Of a stretch of DNA of 64,000 bases, positions 44,240 to 53,375 are shown in pieces (the first letter of the stretch is position 1; each line of letters begins with the position of its first letter). The DNA is taken from NCBI RefSeq assembly GCF_045635475.1, contig NZ_JBJGXI010000030.1, positions 1 through 64,000 of the forward strand, written 5' to 3'. The position numbers and the translations under genes are program-made. The stretch is from JBJGXI01 sp045635475 (GTDB lineage Bacteria > Bacillota > Bacilli > Bacillales > Amphibacillaceae). The notes below the pieces were generated by a model. It saw nothing but the letters and a program-made list of their open reading frames with translations. It had not been told where the DNA came from and ran no database searches.

Positions 44240-47200
44240 ATGCTTAAACGACCACTATTTTTGCTAATGATTTTAACGTTACTTTTTCCTATACTACCAA
44301 CTGAGATAAGCGTTCAAGCTGCTACGAATGTGACTTCGGTTGGTAATGGAAGTTACTCTACTGTTTTTCCGAATATTGATTATGATAGCTTTGAGGATGA
44401 GGGTTATGCTGGGCAGCAGGGCCAGCCTCCTAGTACGATTTATCGGACTGATAATGTAACGGGTCCGATGCAAACGAATACGTGGTGGGGGTCTTTGGCC
44501 GCAGATCCGTTTTCCATGACTCAATTCCCACTTCCATTTAGTGTGAAGCATGGGCCGGAAGGGTTGAATGTTTTTTACAACTCTGAAACGCAATCTGTCG
44601 TCCATGGTGATGCTGGCTCTGGCTTATGGCATATTGTTGGGGCGATGGGAACTGATTTTAAAATTGGGCATTCGGCAACAAATTCTTTTCAACAAGCGCT
44701 TGTCGATGATTACAATGACTGGTATGTCAGAGGTGTACTCGAGGATGGCTCGAAAAAAATGTACACCACCTATGGCGTAGGTTCTCCGTATATTTTTGTT
44801 GAATATGAAGGCGGCAGTGCCGAGCTAAACTTCGCTGTTAATCCAAAGATTTGGGAGAATCGTGGTAATGTTCTGGGTTTTTCTACACACGATAATAAGC
44901 ACTATGCTGCATTTGCACCAGACGGCTATGACTGGTCTGGGGTTGATTCTACTAATTTAACAAACAGTTCTAGCGTCGTTACGATAGCAAAATTACCTAA
45001 TGCAAATGCTAGTACTTTGGATAAATTTGAAGAATATGCATTCTCCATTGTGAGAGATGCGGAGGCTAATTATTCATTTAATGAAGAAACAAGTAAGGTT
45101 ACAACAACGTTCGAAGTAACAACGGAAGCTGTAGTAGATGGTGCACCAGATGGAACGATATTTGCACTGCTACCACACCAGTATCGAAATTTGGCAGAAG
45201 CATCGAAGGACCAGTTATTAGATGGTTATGAATTCTTTGTACTTCAAGGTGACATGTTGGCATTAGAAGGCAAGAGTTTTCAAACAGAGCTAACATATAC
45301 AGGCGTGCTTCCTAGTATGCCGGATGCAGGAGATTATGACAAAGAAACATTAAAAGCGTATCTCCAAGACGCGAAGGAGCATACACCTACTGGACGGGAC
45401 ACGTATGAACTAGGAAAGTATTTAGGGAAGATAGCTACATTAGCACCAATAGCTGATCAGATGGAAGAATCTGAGTTAGCAGATGAGTTTAGAAGTGAAT
45501 TAAAACGAATTTTAGAAGAATGGTTAGTAGCAACAGATGATCAAGGAAATATAAAATCGGAAAACGTCTTGTATTACAATGATAATTGGGGAACTATGCT
45601 TGGCTATCATGCTGCACATGGGTCAGCAACAAGAATTAGTGACCACCATTTTCATTATGGATATTTCGTGAAGGCGGCTGCTGAAATAGCTCGAGTCGAT
45701 CCTGATTGGGCAAGTGAATCTGAATGGGGTGGAATGATCGATTTACTGATTCGTGATTTTGCCGCGGGTCGTGACGACGATATGTTCCCTTATATTAGAA
45801 TGTTTGACGCCTATTCTGGACATTCATGGGCAGATGGATTGGCAACTTTTGATGCTGGAAATAATCAAGAGTCCTCTTCAGAGGCGATGCATGCTTGGTC
45901 GAATATGATTTTGTGGGCAGAAGCGACAGGTGACAAAGAAGTTCGTGATCGCGCCATTTATCTATATACAACAGAAATGAGCGCAATCAATGAATATTTC
46001 TTTGATGTACATGAAGAAAATTTCCCAGAAGCGTTCACACCTGAAATGGTAACGATCAATTGGGGTGGAAAAATGGACCATGCAACATGGTGGAATTCTG
46101 GAATGGTAGAAAAATACGGTATTAACTGGTTACCTTTTCATGGTGGTTCATTGTATCTTGGCCATTATCCGGAGTATGTTGAAAGGGCATATGCAGAGTT
46201 AAAAAACCGAAATGGATCAACAGACTGGAACTTATGGTCAAATATGGTTTGGATGTACAGGGCATTGACGAATCCAGAAGATGCGATTAATCAAATGGAT
46301 CTGACCATTAATAATTATACGGAATTCGACCCTGGTGATGAAAAAATTATAGAACGAGGAAGTACAAAAGCGCAGACGTATCATTGGGTTCATAACTTAA
46401 ATGTACTAGGACGAGTAAATCCTAATGTAACAGCAGATCATCCTACTTACGCTGTTTTTGATAAGGATGGGCTAAGAAGTTATGTTGTATACAACTTCAC
46501 TGCTGCACCAATCGAGGTCAAATTTTCTGATGAAAAAACAATGACTGCTGCACCTAATGATTTTAGTATCGCTTATGGTGAAGGCATTGATTATCCTGAT
46601 GATCCAGTTGATCCTGGTGACGGCGATGACGATGGTGATCCTGGTGACGGCGACGATAACGATGATAATCCTGGATCCGGAGACCATCATGTGCACGATG
46701 ACTATGAAGCAGGAGCAAAAATGGTCAACGATAACGAAGCGCAAATTTGGATCACGCCAGAAACTGACGCTGCTTACGTGGATGTGCACTATGCTGTTAA
46801 CGGTGCAGGTAGAGCAGGTTACAGAATGACCAAAGCAGATGGAACGTGGACACAACAAATAAGTGGGCTAAGTGAAGGAGATATCATAAACTATAACTTC
46901 GTTTATGAGAAAAATGGATTGCAGTACGAATCAGAAAACTATCAGTATACCTTTACTGAGGATGTACCTGAACCAACAGTACTTGCCGCTCCTGAAAACG
47001 TAAGTGTAACAGGCACAACGACTACAACTGTGTCACTTTCGTGGGATAGGGTTGAAAGTGCTGATGAATATGAGGTTATTAGAGACGGGCAAGTCATCGA
47101 CTCAACGTCCTCAACTTCATTTACTGATGAGGGGCTTGAGGAAGATACAACTTACCTTTATGCCGTTCGTGCTAAAAATGCAACCGAAACATCCGAAGAA

Positions 47201-48553
47201 AGTGCTGAAGTAGCAGCAACTACGAAGAAATCTGATGGAGCTGTTGATGATGATAGACATGTGCATGAAGACTATGAAGCTGGTATAACAAACGGAGGTG
47301 AAGGCGAAGCATTACTTGATTTTATCCCTAGTAAAGAGTCCGCTTATGTAATTGCTTACTATTCAATTAATTCTGGAACTGTAGCAGGCTATAACATGAC
47401 CGTGAATAATAATGCTTGGGAAAAATTAATCAGTGGACTAAGTGATGGGGATACGATAGATTACTATTTCGTTTATGAGAAAAATGGTCCTCAATATCAA
47501 TCAGATAGCTATCAGTACACGTTTACGGCAGAAACGGATGAACCGACAGAACCACAAGCTCCAGATGCACCAACAGGGCTTTCAGTTACAAATAAGACGA
47601 CATCATCTGTAACACTAGAATGGGATGCTGTAGCAGGTGTTGATGGATATAAAATTGTTCGAGACGGTGTAGAAATAGACACAACAACATCCACATCATA
47701 TACAGACAATGGCCTTGATAATGAGACAAGTTATCAGTATATAGTAAGATCGTACAATGAAGCGGGAACATCAGAGGATAGCAGTTCTGTAACTGTTGCG
47801 ACTGAGAAAGTAGAACCGACGGATCCGATAGACCCCGAGGAGCCAACAGATCCCAAAGAAGAAGATGAACAAGGTGAAAAGCCAGGAGACGGTGAGCAAT
47901 CTGAATTAGATGTTATAAGTGATGAAACAGACCTGGTAAAAAACACAACGAACAAGGTTTATACCTATAACAAGACAGCTGACTCCGTTGTTATCAAGAA
48001 AGAGATTCTTGTGAATTTGGAAGATGATTTTACGATTGAATTTTCTAATGGAAAAGTAAAGGTAAGGTTACCAATTTCACTATTGCCAAAGGATAAAGAC
48101 GTTACATTTAACTTTGGAAATGTATCCCTAAACGTATTAAATAAAAATAAGGGTGCCTTAAGTGAGTTATACAACTTTACAATCATCGCTGGTGGGGAAG
48201 AAATAACCGATTTCGGTGATTATGTTGTAAGATTAACCTTTACTGTAGATGCTAGCCGAGTGAATAATTGGGATAATGTAAGAGTTATCTATATTGATGA
48301 AAATGGAGAACAACGAGAAGAAATAGTACCGACGTCAATTAATGAAATTACTGGTGAGGTTGTTGTAGATGTGTCTCACTTTAGTATTTACGGAGTATTT
48401 GAGGTTGCTGGAGATACTGTTGAAGACTCCGAAGAAGATAATGAATTACCTGACACAGCAACATCTACCTTTAACTTACTAGCTGCAGGCGTTGCTATAA
48501 TACTTGCTGGAATGATTATGGTATTTGTGAGTCGTAGAAGAAATAGAGTGTAA
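44240..48553 (+). CDS. Wall-anchored GH81 endo-beta-1,3-glucanase
   Basis: A 1437-residue secreted enzyme. Signal peptide (1-28, ending VQA), GH81 catalytic domain (about 35-785: GPMQTNTWWGSLAADPF, ISDHHFHYGYFVKAA, DAYSGHSWADGLATFDAGNN with the acidic catalytic region QESSSEAMHAW), an Asp/Gly-rich linker, then two repeats of a carbohydrate-binding-like module (about 815-910 and 1010-1095, each starting HVHEDYEAG-like), each followed by a fibronectin-III domain. A beta-rich module (about 1240-1395) and the sorting signal LPDTA with membrane segment and RRRNRV tail end it. GH81 enzymes cut beta-1,3-glucans such as laminarin, callose or fungal wall glucan. ATG 44240 follows GGAGG. It is monocistronic. 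Confidence 0.93.
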   Translation: MLKRPLFLLMILTLLFPILPTEISVQAATNVTSVGNGSYSTVFPNIDYDSFEDEGYAGQQGQPPSTIYRTDNVTGPMQTNTWWGSLAADPFSMTQFPLPFSVKHGPEGLNVFYNSETQSVVHGDAGSGLWHIVGAMGTDFKIGHSATNSFQQALVDDYNDWYVRGVLEDGSKKMYTTYGVGSPYIFVEYEGGSAELNFAVNPKIWENRGNVLGFSTHDNKHYAAFAPDGYDWSGVDSTNLTNSSSVVTIAKLPNANASTLDKFEEYAFSIVRDAEANYSFNEETSKVTTTFEVTTEAVVDGAPDGTIFALLPHQYRNLAEASKDQLLDGYEFFVLQGDMLALEGKSFQTELTYTGVLPSMPDAGDYDKETLKAYLQDAKEHTPTGRDTYELGKYLGKIATLAPIADQMEESELADEFRSELKRILEEWLVATDDQGNIKSENVLYYNDNWGTMLGYHAAHGSATRISDHHFHYGYFVKAAAEIARVDPDWASESEWGGMIDLLIRDFAAGRDDDMFPYIRMFDAYSGHSWADGLATFDAGNNQESSSEAMHAWSNMILWAEATGDKEVRDRAIYLYTTEMSAINEYFFDVHEENFPEAFTPEMVTINWGGKMDHATWWNSGMVEKYGINWLPFHGGSLYLGHYPEYVERAYAELKNRNGSTDWNLWSNMVWMYRALTNPEDAINQMDLTINNYTEFDPGDEKIIERGSTKAQTYHWVHNLNVLGRVNPNVTADHPTYAVFDKDGLRSYVVYNFTAAPIEVKFSDEKTMTAAPNDFSIAYGEGIDYPDDPVDPGDGDDDGDPGDGDDNDDNPGSGDHHVHDDYEAGAKMVNDNEAQIWITPETDAAYVDVHYAVNGAGRAGYRMTKADGTWTQQISGLSEGDIINYNFVYEKNGLQYESENYQYTFTEDVPEPTVLAAPENVSVTGTTTTTVSLSWDRVESADEYEVIRDGQVIDSTSSTSFTDEGLEEDTTYLYAVRAKNATETSEESAEVAATTKKSDGAVDDDRHVHEDYEAGITNGGEGEALLDFIPSKESAYVIAYYSINSGTVAGYNMTVNNNAWEKLISGLSDGDTIDYYFVYEKNGPQYQSDSYQYTFTAETDEPTEPQAPDAPTGLSVTNKTTSSVTLEWDAVAGVDGYKIVRDGVEIDTTTSTSYTDNGLDNETSYQYIVRSYNEAGTSEDSSSVTVATEKVEPTDPIDPEEPTDPKEEDEQGEKPGDGEQSELDVISDETDLVKNTTNKVYTYNKTADSVVIKKEILVNLEDDFTIEFSNGKVKVRLPISLLPKDKDVTFNFGNVSLNVLNKNKGALSELYNFTIIAGGEEITDFGDYVVRLTFTVDASRVNNWDNVRVIYIDENGEQREEIVPTSINEITGEVVVDVSHFSIYGVFEVAGDTVEDSEEDNELPDTATSTFNLLAAGVAIILAGMIMVFVSRRRNRV

Positions 48554-48570
48554 TAGGTTTTCCATGCAGA

Positions 48571-48605
48571 TGGCCTTATTCCTTAGTGGGATAGGGCTGT
48601 TTGTG
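48571..48605 (+). terminator. Stem-loop after the GH81 gene
   Basis: GGCCTTATTCC pairs over 11 positions (with G-T pairs) with GGGATAGGGCT. The following GTTTGT is only weakly T-rich, so termination is likely but imperfect. Confidence 0.45.
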
Positions 48606-48744
48606 GTTGGAGGAAGGGTTTATGAACTGTTCTTTTAGTCGTTTTTTGTCGTTTTATGTCTACCACCTCTTTTGTTTTTTGTACTACCCGTGTATATTAG
48701 TTAATAATAAGAATTTTTAAAAATATTTTCATGGGAGGAAAAGC

Positions 48745-49302
48745 ATGGATTTTGATGGTCAGAAGATAATTCCGTCATTTAGGGACATGAAACAGTTTGA
48801 AAAACTATTAGAAAGCGAGTTTAATTATATCGTTTTAATTGATAGTCATATAAATCAATTGGAAATGATTATGAATATGGCCAAAGCAAAAGAAAAAAAG
48901 GTAATTATACATGCCGATTTTGTTAACGGTTTATCTAATGATCTTTATGGGGCGGAATATTTGAGCCAACGAATTAAACCAACTGGCGTGATATCGACAA
49001 AACCTAACTTTATATCATCAGTAAAAAAGAATGGTGTTCTTGCTATCCAACGAATGTTTTTGATCGATTCAATCGCAATTAAGAAAAGCTACCGACAAAT
49101 TGAAAAATCAAACCCTGATTATGTTGAGGTATTGCCAGGCATTGTGCCCGAAATTCTCACTGAAGTCAAACAGGCCTTGCCTTGTCCAATTATAGCAGGA
49201 GGGTTAATAAGATCAGTTGTGGATGTAGAAAATGCTTTACATGCAGGAGCTGTTGCTATTTCAACAACAGATCAAGAGATCTGGAAAAAGTTCGAAAGAT
49301 AA
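48745..49302 (+). CDS. glpP: Glycerol operon antiterminator GlpP
   Basis: A 185-residue protein of the GlpP family. Recognisable segments are IIPSFRDMKQFEKLL, VIIHADFVNGLSND, GVISTKPNFISSVKKNG, and PDYVEVLPGIVPEIL, then IIAGGLIRSVVDVENALHAGAVAISTT, a TIM-barrel phosphate-binding site (quoted in part: AGGLIRSVVDVENAL). In B. subtilis GlpP binds glycerol-3-phosphate and the leader RNA of glp genes, preventing termination and stabilising mRNA. GGGAGGAAAAGC precedes ATG 48745. A leader with a strong terminator lies downstream at 49387-49475. Usual glp genes (glpF, glpK, glpD) are not in the window. Confidence 0.92.
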   Translation: MDFDGQKIIPSFRDMKQFEKLLESEFNYIVLIDSHINQLEMIMNMAKAKEKKVIIHADFVNGLSNDLYGAEYLSQRIKPTGVISTKPNFISSVKKNGVLAIQRMFLIDSIAIKKSYRQIEKSNPDYVEVLPGIVPEILTEVKQALPCPIIAGGLIRSVVDVENALHAGAVAISTTDQEIWKKFER

Positions 49303-49363
49303 AAGTACTCCATAGTTATGGGGAGGTGTAAGGTCAGAAGATTAATTGTTATTTAATTAAATG

Positions 49364-49392
49364 TTGACACCGTTTTCATAATGAGGTAAAGT
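49364..49392 (+). promoter_or_regulatory. Sigma-A promoter with consensus cre
   Basis: TTGACA (49364-49369) and TAAAGT (49387-49392) are 17 bases apart. The complement of 49365-49379, ATGAAAACGGTGTCA, fits the cre consensus WTGNAANCGNWNNCW at every position and overlaps the -35 box. CcpA should therefore repress this promoter when preferred sugars are present. Confidence 0.75.
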
Positions 49393-49475
49393 GGTAGTAA
49401 GTTAATAAAACGGATCGGGTATAGGAGATCCACACAATAATCCTCTATGGGGGAGTTGTGTGGATCTTTTTATAT
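49393..49475 (+). promoter_or_regulatory. Leader with intrinsic terminator, probable GlpP target
   Basis: AGATCCACACAA (49426-49437) pairs perfectly with TTGTGTGGATCT (49456-49467), followed by TTTTTAT. It lies about 35 bases after the transcription start and 75 before the first gene. Standing directly between glpP and the operon, it looks like the terminator that GlpP would bypass. The exact binding site of GlpP is not visible to me. Confidence 0.7.
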
Positions 49476-49548
49476 TTTATTAGCTTATTCGATCACAAAA
49501 AATAAAGGGGTGAAATGTAAGGGGATAATAACAAAGGAGAAATGATTC

Positions 49549-50310
49549 ATGTTTTATTGGACAACGGCATTCTTACATCAGGATTTTATAATCATGGCGT
49601 TTCGGTTAATATTTGCTTCCATATTATGTGGGGTAATAGGAATGGAAAGAGAATTAAAGAGCCATCCAGCAGGTTTCAGAACACATATGCTCGTTGGAAT
49701 AGGATCATGTTTGATGATGTTGTTATCGCTATACGGATTTGATTCATTTATCAAAACATATTCAGATATTGTCAACATTGATCCAGCAAGAATTCCTTCA
49801 TATGTTATCAGTGGTATCGGTTTTCTAGGTGCTGGGACGATTATTTTTCATGGCAACACAGTTAAAGGTCTCACAACGGCAGCCTCTATATGGGTGGTGG
49901 CTGGAATTGGTTTGATCTCAGGAATTGGTATGTATGGGCTGGCAGTTTTAGCCACTGTATTGGTCACAGTATCGTTAAATTTAAGTCAATTAGAAAATTT
50001 CATCCAGAAAAAGAATACAACGAAACAAATAGTGGTGATTTCAAGCAAGTTTAGGGACTTGCCGAGCATCATTAAAACTTTGCAATCGTGTGACGTAAAT
50101 ATTCATGGTTGTTCTATCAGTAAAATGAAGAACCATGAAGAATATAACGAAAAAATCATGTTTATATTTAAGTGCAAAAAACTTGAAACAAGTACACTCT
50201 TAAATCTATATGAAAATCTCTATGAAGTATCTGGGGTTATAAAAGTAGACGATCATCTATTAAACAATCATATCAATTATTCGCAAAAAGATAAAACATT
50301 TGATCTTTAA
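49549..50310 (+). CDS. MgtC/SapB-family membrane protein
   Basis: A 253-residue protein with four to five N-terminal transmembrane helices carrying the MgtC signature: FRLIFASILCGVIGMERE, GFRTHMLVGIGSCLMMLLS, ARIPSYVISGIGFLGAGTI and VKGLTTAASIWVVAGIG. A cytosolic C-terminal domain (about 155-253) resembles an ACT-type fold. MgtC proteins modulate membrane energetics and adaptation to low magnesium; SapB of B. subtilis is linked to phosphatase expression. AAAGGAG precedes ATG 49549. It is the first gene behind the GlpP-type leader, an unusual position that suggests a link to phosphate or glycerol-phosphate metabolism. Confidence 0.87.
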   Translation: MFYWTTAFLHQDFIIMAFRLIFASILCGVIGMERELKSHPAGFRTHMLVGIGSCLMMLLSLYGFDSFIKTYSDIVNIDPARIPSYVISGIGFLGAGTIIFHGNTVKGLTTAASIWVVAGIGLISGIGMYGLAVLATVLVTVSLNLSQLENFIQKKNTTKQIVVISSKFRDLPSIIKTLQSCDVNIHGCSISKMKNHEEYNEKIMFIFKCKKLETSTLLNLYENLYEVSGVIKVDDHLLNNHINYSQKDKTFDL

Positions 50311-50325
50311 AGGGAGGAATTTTAG

Positions 50326-51129
50326 ATGGAATTCAACGTAATGACATTTAACCTTAGACTTGATACCCCAGAAGATAATGGGAATTCATGGATATATCGA
50401 TCAGATAAGGTAACCGAACTAATACGTCGTTATAACCCTATTGTATTTGGTACACAAGAAGCGTTACCTAATATGATTAATGATCTGGAAAGAGGGTTAG
50501 AAGACTATGAATGGTTAGGTGAGAGTAGGCGGGAGAATGATGAATATAGTGCGATTTTTTATAAAAAATCTGTGCTAAAGCCAATTGAGCAAGGTACATT
50601 CTGGCTATCAGAATCCCCTGATGTACCAGAAAGTAAAAGTTGGAATTCCCATTTACCACGAATATGTACATGGTGTTTATTTGAATCTATTAAAGATCCC
50701 AAGAAACAGTTTTATGTTTATAATACTCACTTAGATCATATTAGCGAACAAGCTCGAAATGAAGGGATACGACTAATAATAAAAAGGATTAGTACATCCA
50801 AAAGACTACCTTCAATTTTAATGGGTGATTTTAATGCCAGTACTGATTCATTCATTATTCAATATTTAAGAAATGTAAGTGAGAGGGAAACTACTAAATT
50901 AAAGGATTGTTTTTCAGTCATCAAAAATCCAGTTGGAACTGAAATAGGTTGTACATTTCATGATTTTCAAGGAGATGTTGACGGTAGCCCAATCGATTTT
51001 ATTTTCACAACAACTGAATTTGAACCTGTTGCGACAGAAATAATTAGGGAAAAAATACATGGTGGTTATCCTTCTGATCATTATCCTATTTTAACATCAC
51101 TTCGTTTCGCAAAATCGGCTGGAGCATAA
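50326..51129 (+). CDS. Endonuclease/exonuclease/phosphatase-family hydrolase
   Basis: A 267-residue cytoplasmic protein (no signal peptide) of the EEP superfamily. Motifs in order: MTFNLRLDTPEDNGNSW, VFGTQEALPNMINDLE with the metal-binding Glu, YVYNTHLDHISEQARNEG, LMGDFNAS, DFIFTT and the catalytic SDHYPI. The closest type is the sugar-operon phosphodiesterase/phosphatase group rather than ExoIII. Placed between GlpP control and an ABC uptake system, it could hydrolyse an imported glycerophosphodiester; this is an inference. GGGAGG is the ribosome site; the gap to the preceding gene is 15 bases. Confidence 0.85.
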   Translation: MEFNVMTFNLRLDTPEDNGNSWIYRSDKVTELIRRYNPIVFGTQEALPNMINDLERGLEDYEWLGESRRENDEYSAIFYKKSVLKPIEQGTFWLSESPDVPESKSWNSHLPRICTWCLFESIKDPKKQFYVYNTHLDHISEQARNEGIRLIIKRISTSKRLPSILMGDFNASTDSFIIQYLRNVSERETTKLKDCFSVIKNPVGTEIGCTFHDFQGDVDGSPIDFIFTTTEFEPVATEIIREKIHGGYPSDHYPILTSLRFAKSAGA

Positions 51130-51148
51130 AGGAAAAGCGGAGGGGAAC

Positions 51149-51922
51149 ATGAAAGGATTTATTTTTGATCTTGACGGAACATTATATAGAGGTAATAAAG
51201 TAATAGAAGGAGCACCAGAGACATTAAGTTTGATTAGAAATAGAGGCGATCGAGTAGTGTTTTTAACGAATAAGCCTATCGTCTCTCGTGAACAGTACGT
51301 CGAAAAGTTGAAAAAAATGGGGATTATGGCAAACCTAAATGAGATTATCAATTCTAATTTAATTACAGTAAAATATTTAAAAAAACACATGACAATTAAA
51401 GATAAAGTCTTGGTTATTAGTGAGCAGCCACTTTTAGATGAACTGAAAGAGAATTATATTGCGATAACAGATAATCCAGCGGAAGCGACTTATGTCATTC
51501 TTTCATGGGATCGAGAATTCACCTACAAGAAATTAGATAACGCATTTCAGGCATGGCGGAATGGTGCCAGGGTTCTAGCAACAAATCCAGATCGAACTTG
51601 CCCAGTTGAACATGGTTTTGTGCCAGATTGTGGAGCAATAATTGGAGCGCTGGAAGGAGCTACAGGAGAAGCGGTTGAGCTCATAATGGGTAAACCGTCT
51701 CATTTAATGGCTGAGGAAGCCAAAAGTGTATTGAACCTTGATTATTCGGATTGCTTTATGGTGGGTGATCGATTAGAAACGGACATAAAAATGGCAAACG
51801 ACATTGGTTTTCATTCTATACTCGTTTTAACCGGATCTACATCACTTGCTGACGTGGAGCTTTCAACAAATAAGCCATCTTATACATTAAACAGTGTTAA
51901 AGAAATTGTGAGCATTAAATAA
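51149..51922 (+). CDS. HAD-IIA phosphatase (NagD/AraL-like)
   Basis: A 257-residue HAD-superfamily phosphatase. The nucleophile motif is FIFDLDGTLYRGNKVIEGA, typical of the NagD/AraL/PNPPase group; motif II is FLTNKP, the C2 cap spans about 75-170, and the C-terminal motifs are MGKPS and FMVGDRLETDIKMANDIG. Members remove phosphate from small sugar or glycerol phosphates. In this operon a role on glycerol phosphate or on its overflow is plausible but not shown. GGAGGGG precedes the ATG; the next gene starts 15 bases downstream. Confidence 0.88.
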   Translation: MKGFIFDLDGTLYRGNKVIEGAPETLSLIRNRGDRVVFLTNKPIVSREQYVEKLKKMGIMANLNEIINSNLITVKYLKKHMTIKDKVLVISEQPLLDELKENYIAITDNPAEATYVILSWDREFTYKKLDNAFQAWRNGARVLATNPDRTCPVEHGFVPDCGAIIGALEGATGEAVELIMGKPSHLMAEEAKSVLNLDYSDCFMVGDRLETDIKMANDIGFHSILVLTGSTSLADVELSTNKPSYTLNSVKEIVSIK

Positions 51923-51937
51923 AGGAGGAAATGTACG

Positions 51938-53251
51938 ATGCGTATATTGAAAAATAGATTACTAGTTTTAGTTGGATTATTATTATTAGTGATGGTAATT
52001 GCTGGTTGTGGTGACGACAGTGGAACTGACTCTGCCGAAAATAATAACGGAGATACGAATAATACCGAAAATACGGAAAATGATGAAGGTAGCTCAGATG
52101 AGGTAGTGGAACTTGAATTATTCTCTACGAAAACAGAAAATCCAGAAACATATCAACGTTTAGTAGATAAATTTGAAGCAGACAATCCGAATATTAAAGT
52201 AGAAGTAATTTCACAGCCAGATTCCACTACGGTATTAAAAACAAGACTTACAAAAAATGATTTACCTGACATAATTGCAATTGGTGGTAACTCGACGTAT
52301 GGCGAACTGGCTCGTGAAGGCGTGTTAAAAGATTTCACAGATTCACCACTGGTTGAAGATATCAATGAAGGTTTCTTATATCAAGTAAAAGACCTAGTAG
52401 AATACGGAGAAGAGAAAGTTTATGGTATTCCTTATGCAGGTAATGCGGTTGGTGTGCTTTATAACAAAGCTAAATTTGAAGAATTAGACTTAGAGATACC
52501 GACGACTTGGGACGAGTTTATCGCAGTAGCTGATAAGATTGAAGCAGCAGGAGAAATGCCGTTCTACCATACTTGGAAAGATGCGTGGACAATCACTTGT
52601 CCGTGGAACGACTTAGTCATTAACATCGCTGGTGATGATTTTGCACAAAGTAAAAATGCAGGCGAAGTAACGTTCGTCGATCGCTATGACGAAGTAGCAG
52701 AAAAAATGCTAACACTTCGTGACTACAGCCATGATGATGTATTCGGTAAAGCCTATGCAGATGGTAACCAGGCTTTTGCTAACGGAGAAAGCGTCATGTA
52801 TTTACAAGGAAACTTCGCGGTACCATTGATTAAAGAATACAACCCTGACATCGAACTTGGTATGTTTACACTACCTGCAGTAAACGATGCTGAAGAAAAT
52901 ATGTTCGTTGCGAGTGTTGACGTATTATTCACGATGCCAGCGGATGCCGAACACCCAGATGAAACGATGAAATTCATTGAATTCATGTATGAAGAAGAAA
53001 ATGCTACACAGTACATGGAAGAACAATTTGCGATCTCTGCGATTAACAGTGTGACGTACATTGATCCAATCATGGAACCATTAAAAGATAAACTAGCAGA
53101 AGGTATGATCCGTGAAGCACCAACACACTATTACCCGACAGGCTTCCCGGCGGCGCAATCAATTCAAGAATTCTTAATTGATGGAGATAAAGATGCATTT
53201 TTAAAGAAAATGGATGAAGACTGGGATAACGCAATAGCAAACCAAAACTAA
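51938..53251 (+). CDS. ABC sugar-type solute-binding lipoprotein
   Basis: A 437-residue family-1 extracellular solute-binding protein. The lipoprotein signal ends at VIAGC (Cys about 24), followed by an Asn/Asp/Glu-rich linker. The body shows VDKFEADNPNIKVEVIS, IPYAGNAVGVLYNKAKFEEL, FANGESVMYLQGNFAVPLI and MKFIEFMYEEENATQYMEEQ, as in sugar and glycerol-phosphate (UgpB-like) binding proteins. Its position in a GlpP-linked operon suggests a glycerol-phosphate-type ligand, though general sugars cannot be excluded. AAAGGAGG is the ribosome site. A long stem-loop separates it from the permease genes and could keep its mRNA level higher. Confidence 0.92.
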   Translation: MRILKNRLLVLVGLLLLVMVIAGCGDDSGTDSAENNNGDTNNTENTENDEGSSDEVVELELFSTKTENPETYQRLVDKFEADNPNIKVEVISQPDSTTVLKTRLTKNDLPDIIAIGGNSTYGELAREGVLKDFTDSPLVEDINEGFLYQVKDLVEYGEEKVYGIPYAGNAVGVLYNKAKFEELDLEIPTTWDEFIAVADKIEAAGEMPFYHTWKDAWTITCPWNDLVINIAGDDFAQSKNAGEVTFVDRYDEVAEKMLTLRDYSHDDVFGKAYADGNQAFANGESVMYLQGNFAVPLIKEYNPDIELGMFTLPAVNDAEENMFVASVDVLFTMPADAEHPDETMKFIEFMYEEENATQYMEEQFAISAINSVTYIDPIMEPLKDKLAEGMIREAPTHYYPTGFPAAQSIQEFLIDGDKDAFLKKMDEDWDNAIANQN

Positions 53252-53268
53252 TATCTTAACAAGTTGAA

Positions 53269-53344
53269 AAGGGTCATGCTCCCTTAACCTACAGTTACCC
53301 CTAAAATAATAATTGTAGTTAAAACTGAGGGAGCATACCCTTAT
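53269..53344 (+). other. Intercistronic stem-loop
   Basis: GGGTCATGCTCCCTTA and TGAGGGAGCATACCC pair almost fully, with an inner CTACA/TTGTAG stem. No oligo-T follows, so this looks like an mRNA-stabilising or processing element rather than a terminator, as is common after binding-protein genes. Confidence 0.55.
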
Positions 53345-53375
53345 ATTCATCTAAGTATTGAAGGAGTTATTTGAA

